Below, in pieces: positions 6,414 through 6,568 of a DNA stretch of 6,568 nucleotides. The stretch is from an uncultured Bacteroidales bacterium (GTDB taxonomy: Bacteria; Bacteroidota; Bacteroidia; Bacteroidales; Muribaculaceae). The DNA lies in assembly GCA_900552315.1 (NCBI GenBank), contig URZM01000119.1, positions 1 through 6,568 of the forward strand, in the 5' to 3' direction. How positions within the stretch are numbered: the first letter of the stretch is position 1; every line of letters begins with the position of its first letter. A model generated the notes under the pieces. The model saw only the letters and a program-made list of their open reading frames with translations, searched no databases and had not been told where the DNA came from. The position numbers and the translations under genes were made by a program.

Positions 6414-6568
6414 TTGGTTCTCAACACGTTACGGGATTCATATACGCTGAATAGTCACCCGATTCACAAAAACTACATGGACCTATCCACGACGCGGGGG
6501 ACGCGTATAGGAGACCACCATTGGCCAAAGGCCACCTGCTGCGACCCGGCCAGCCCCCGGAGGGGGCG
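6414..6568. other. Non-coding right flank with GC-rich hairpins, no gene recognised
   Basis: No convincing reading frame is seen on either strand in this stretch. It contains a TGGCC-AAA-GGCCA hairpin (6522-6534), a direct repeat of GACGCG (6491-6496 and 6500-6505), a weak ATTCA/TGAAT inverted pair (6436-6440 and 6448-6452), and a strong GCCCCC-GGA-GGGGGC hairpin (6553-6567) cut off by the window edge. It could be the beginning of a larger intergenic repeat, a structured RNA or the leader of the next gene. The sequence shown does not decide between these. Confidence 0.4.

Noticed and set aside
6362..6454. Short open frame of 30 codons starting ATGATG
   Set aside because: It begins in the spacer and runs through the right arm of the palindrome, has no ribosome-binding signal or recognisable product, and is short enough to be chance.

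Overview
The window is GC-rich, densely coding, and reads entirely on the + strand. It holds five protein genes and about 300 bases of non-coding sequence at the right edge. The proteins look like those of Bacteroidota, order Bacteroidales: a PdxB of the deoxyxylulose-dependent vitamin B6 route, a stand-alone THUMP/UPF0020 RNA methyltransferase with a basic tail, and an FtsZ with a conserved segment set back from its C-terminus. Shine-Dalgarno sequences are nearly absent, which also fits this phylum. The combination of high GC with heavy use of the ATA isoleucine codon, plus TGTAGGG-type intergenic palindromes, suggests a gut lineage such as Muribaculaceae. That family-level placement is an inference.

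Layout: (1) 2-1183, the 3' part of ftsZ, lacking roughly its first 65-80 residues because the window opens inside the gene. (2) 1253-2899, an RlmL-like 23S rRNA (guanine-N2) methyltransferase with a basic, partly repetitive tail of about 170 residues. (3) 2952-4223, purD, complete. (4) 4255-5247, a polytopic membrane protein of unknown function that resembles the Bacteroidota DUF6427 type. (5) 5244-6272, pdxB, overlapping gene 4 by four bases. (6) 6273-6568, non-coding, with an 88-bp nested inverted repeat, short direct repeats and GC-rich hairpins.

How the genes relate: ftsZ is the cell-division GTPase and the methyltransferase acts in ribosome maturation. purD, the membrane gene and pdxB are close enough (31-base gap, then 4-base overlap) to be one transcription unit joining purine synthesis, an uncharacterised membrane protein and pyridoxal-phosphate synthesis. 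No direct biochemical link between them is visible.

I found no convincing undescribed multi-gene system. The items most worth a second look are the nested palindromic element after pdxB, the membrane protein coupled to pdxB, the repeat-rich tail of the methyltransferase, and the ATA codon preference.
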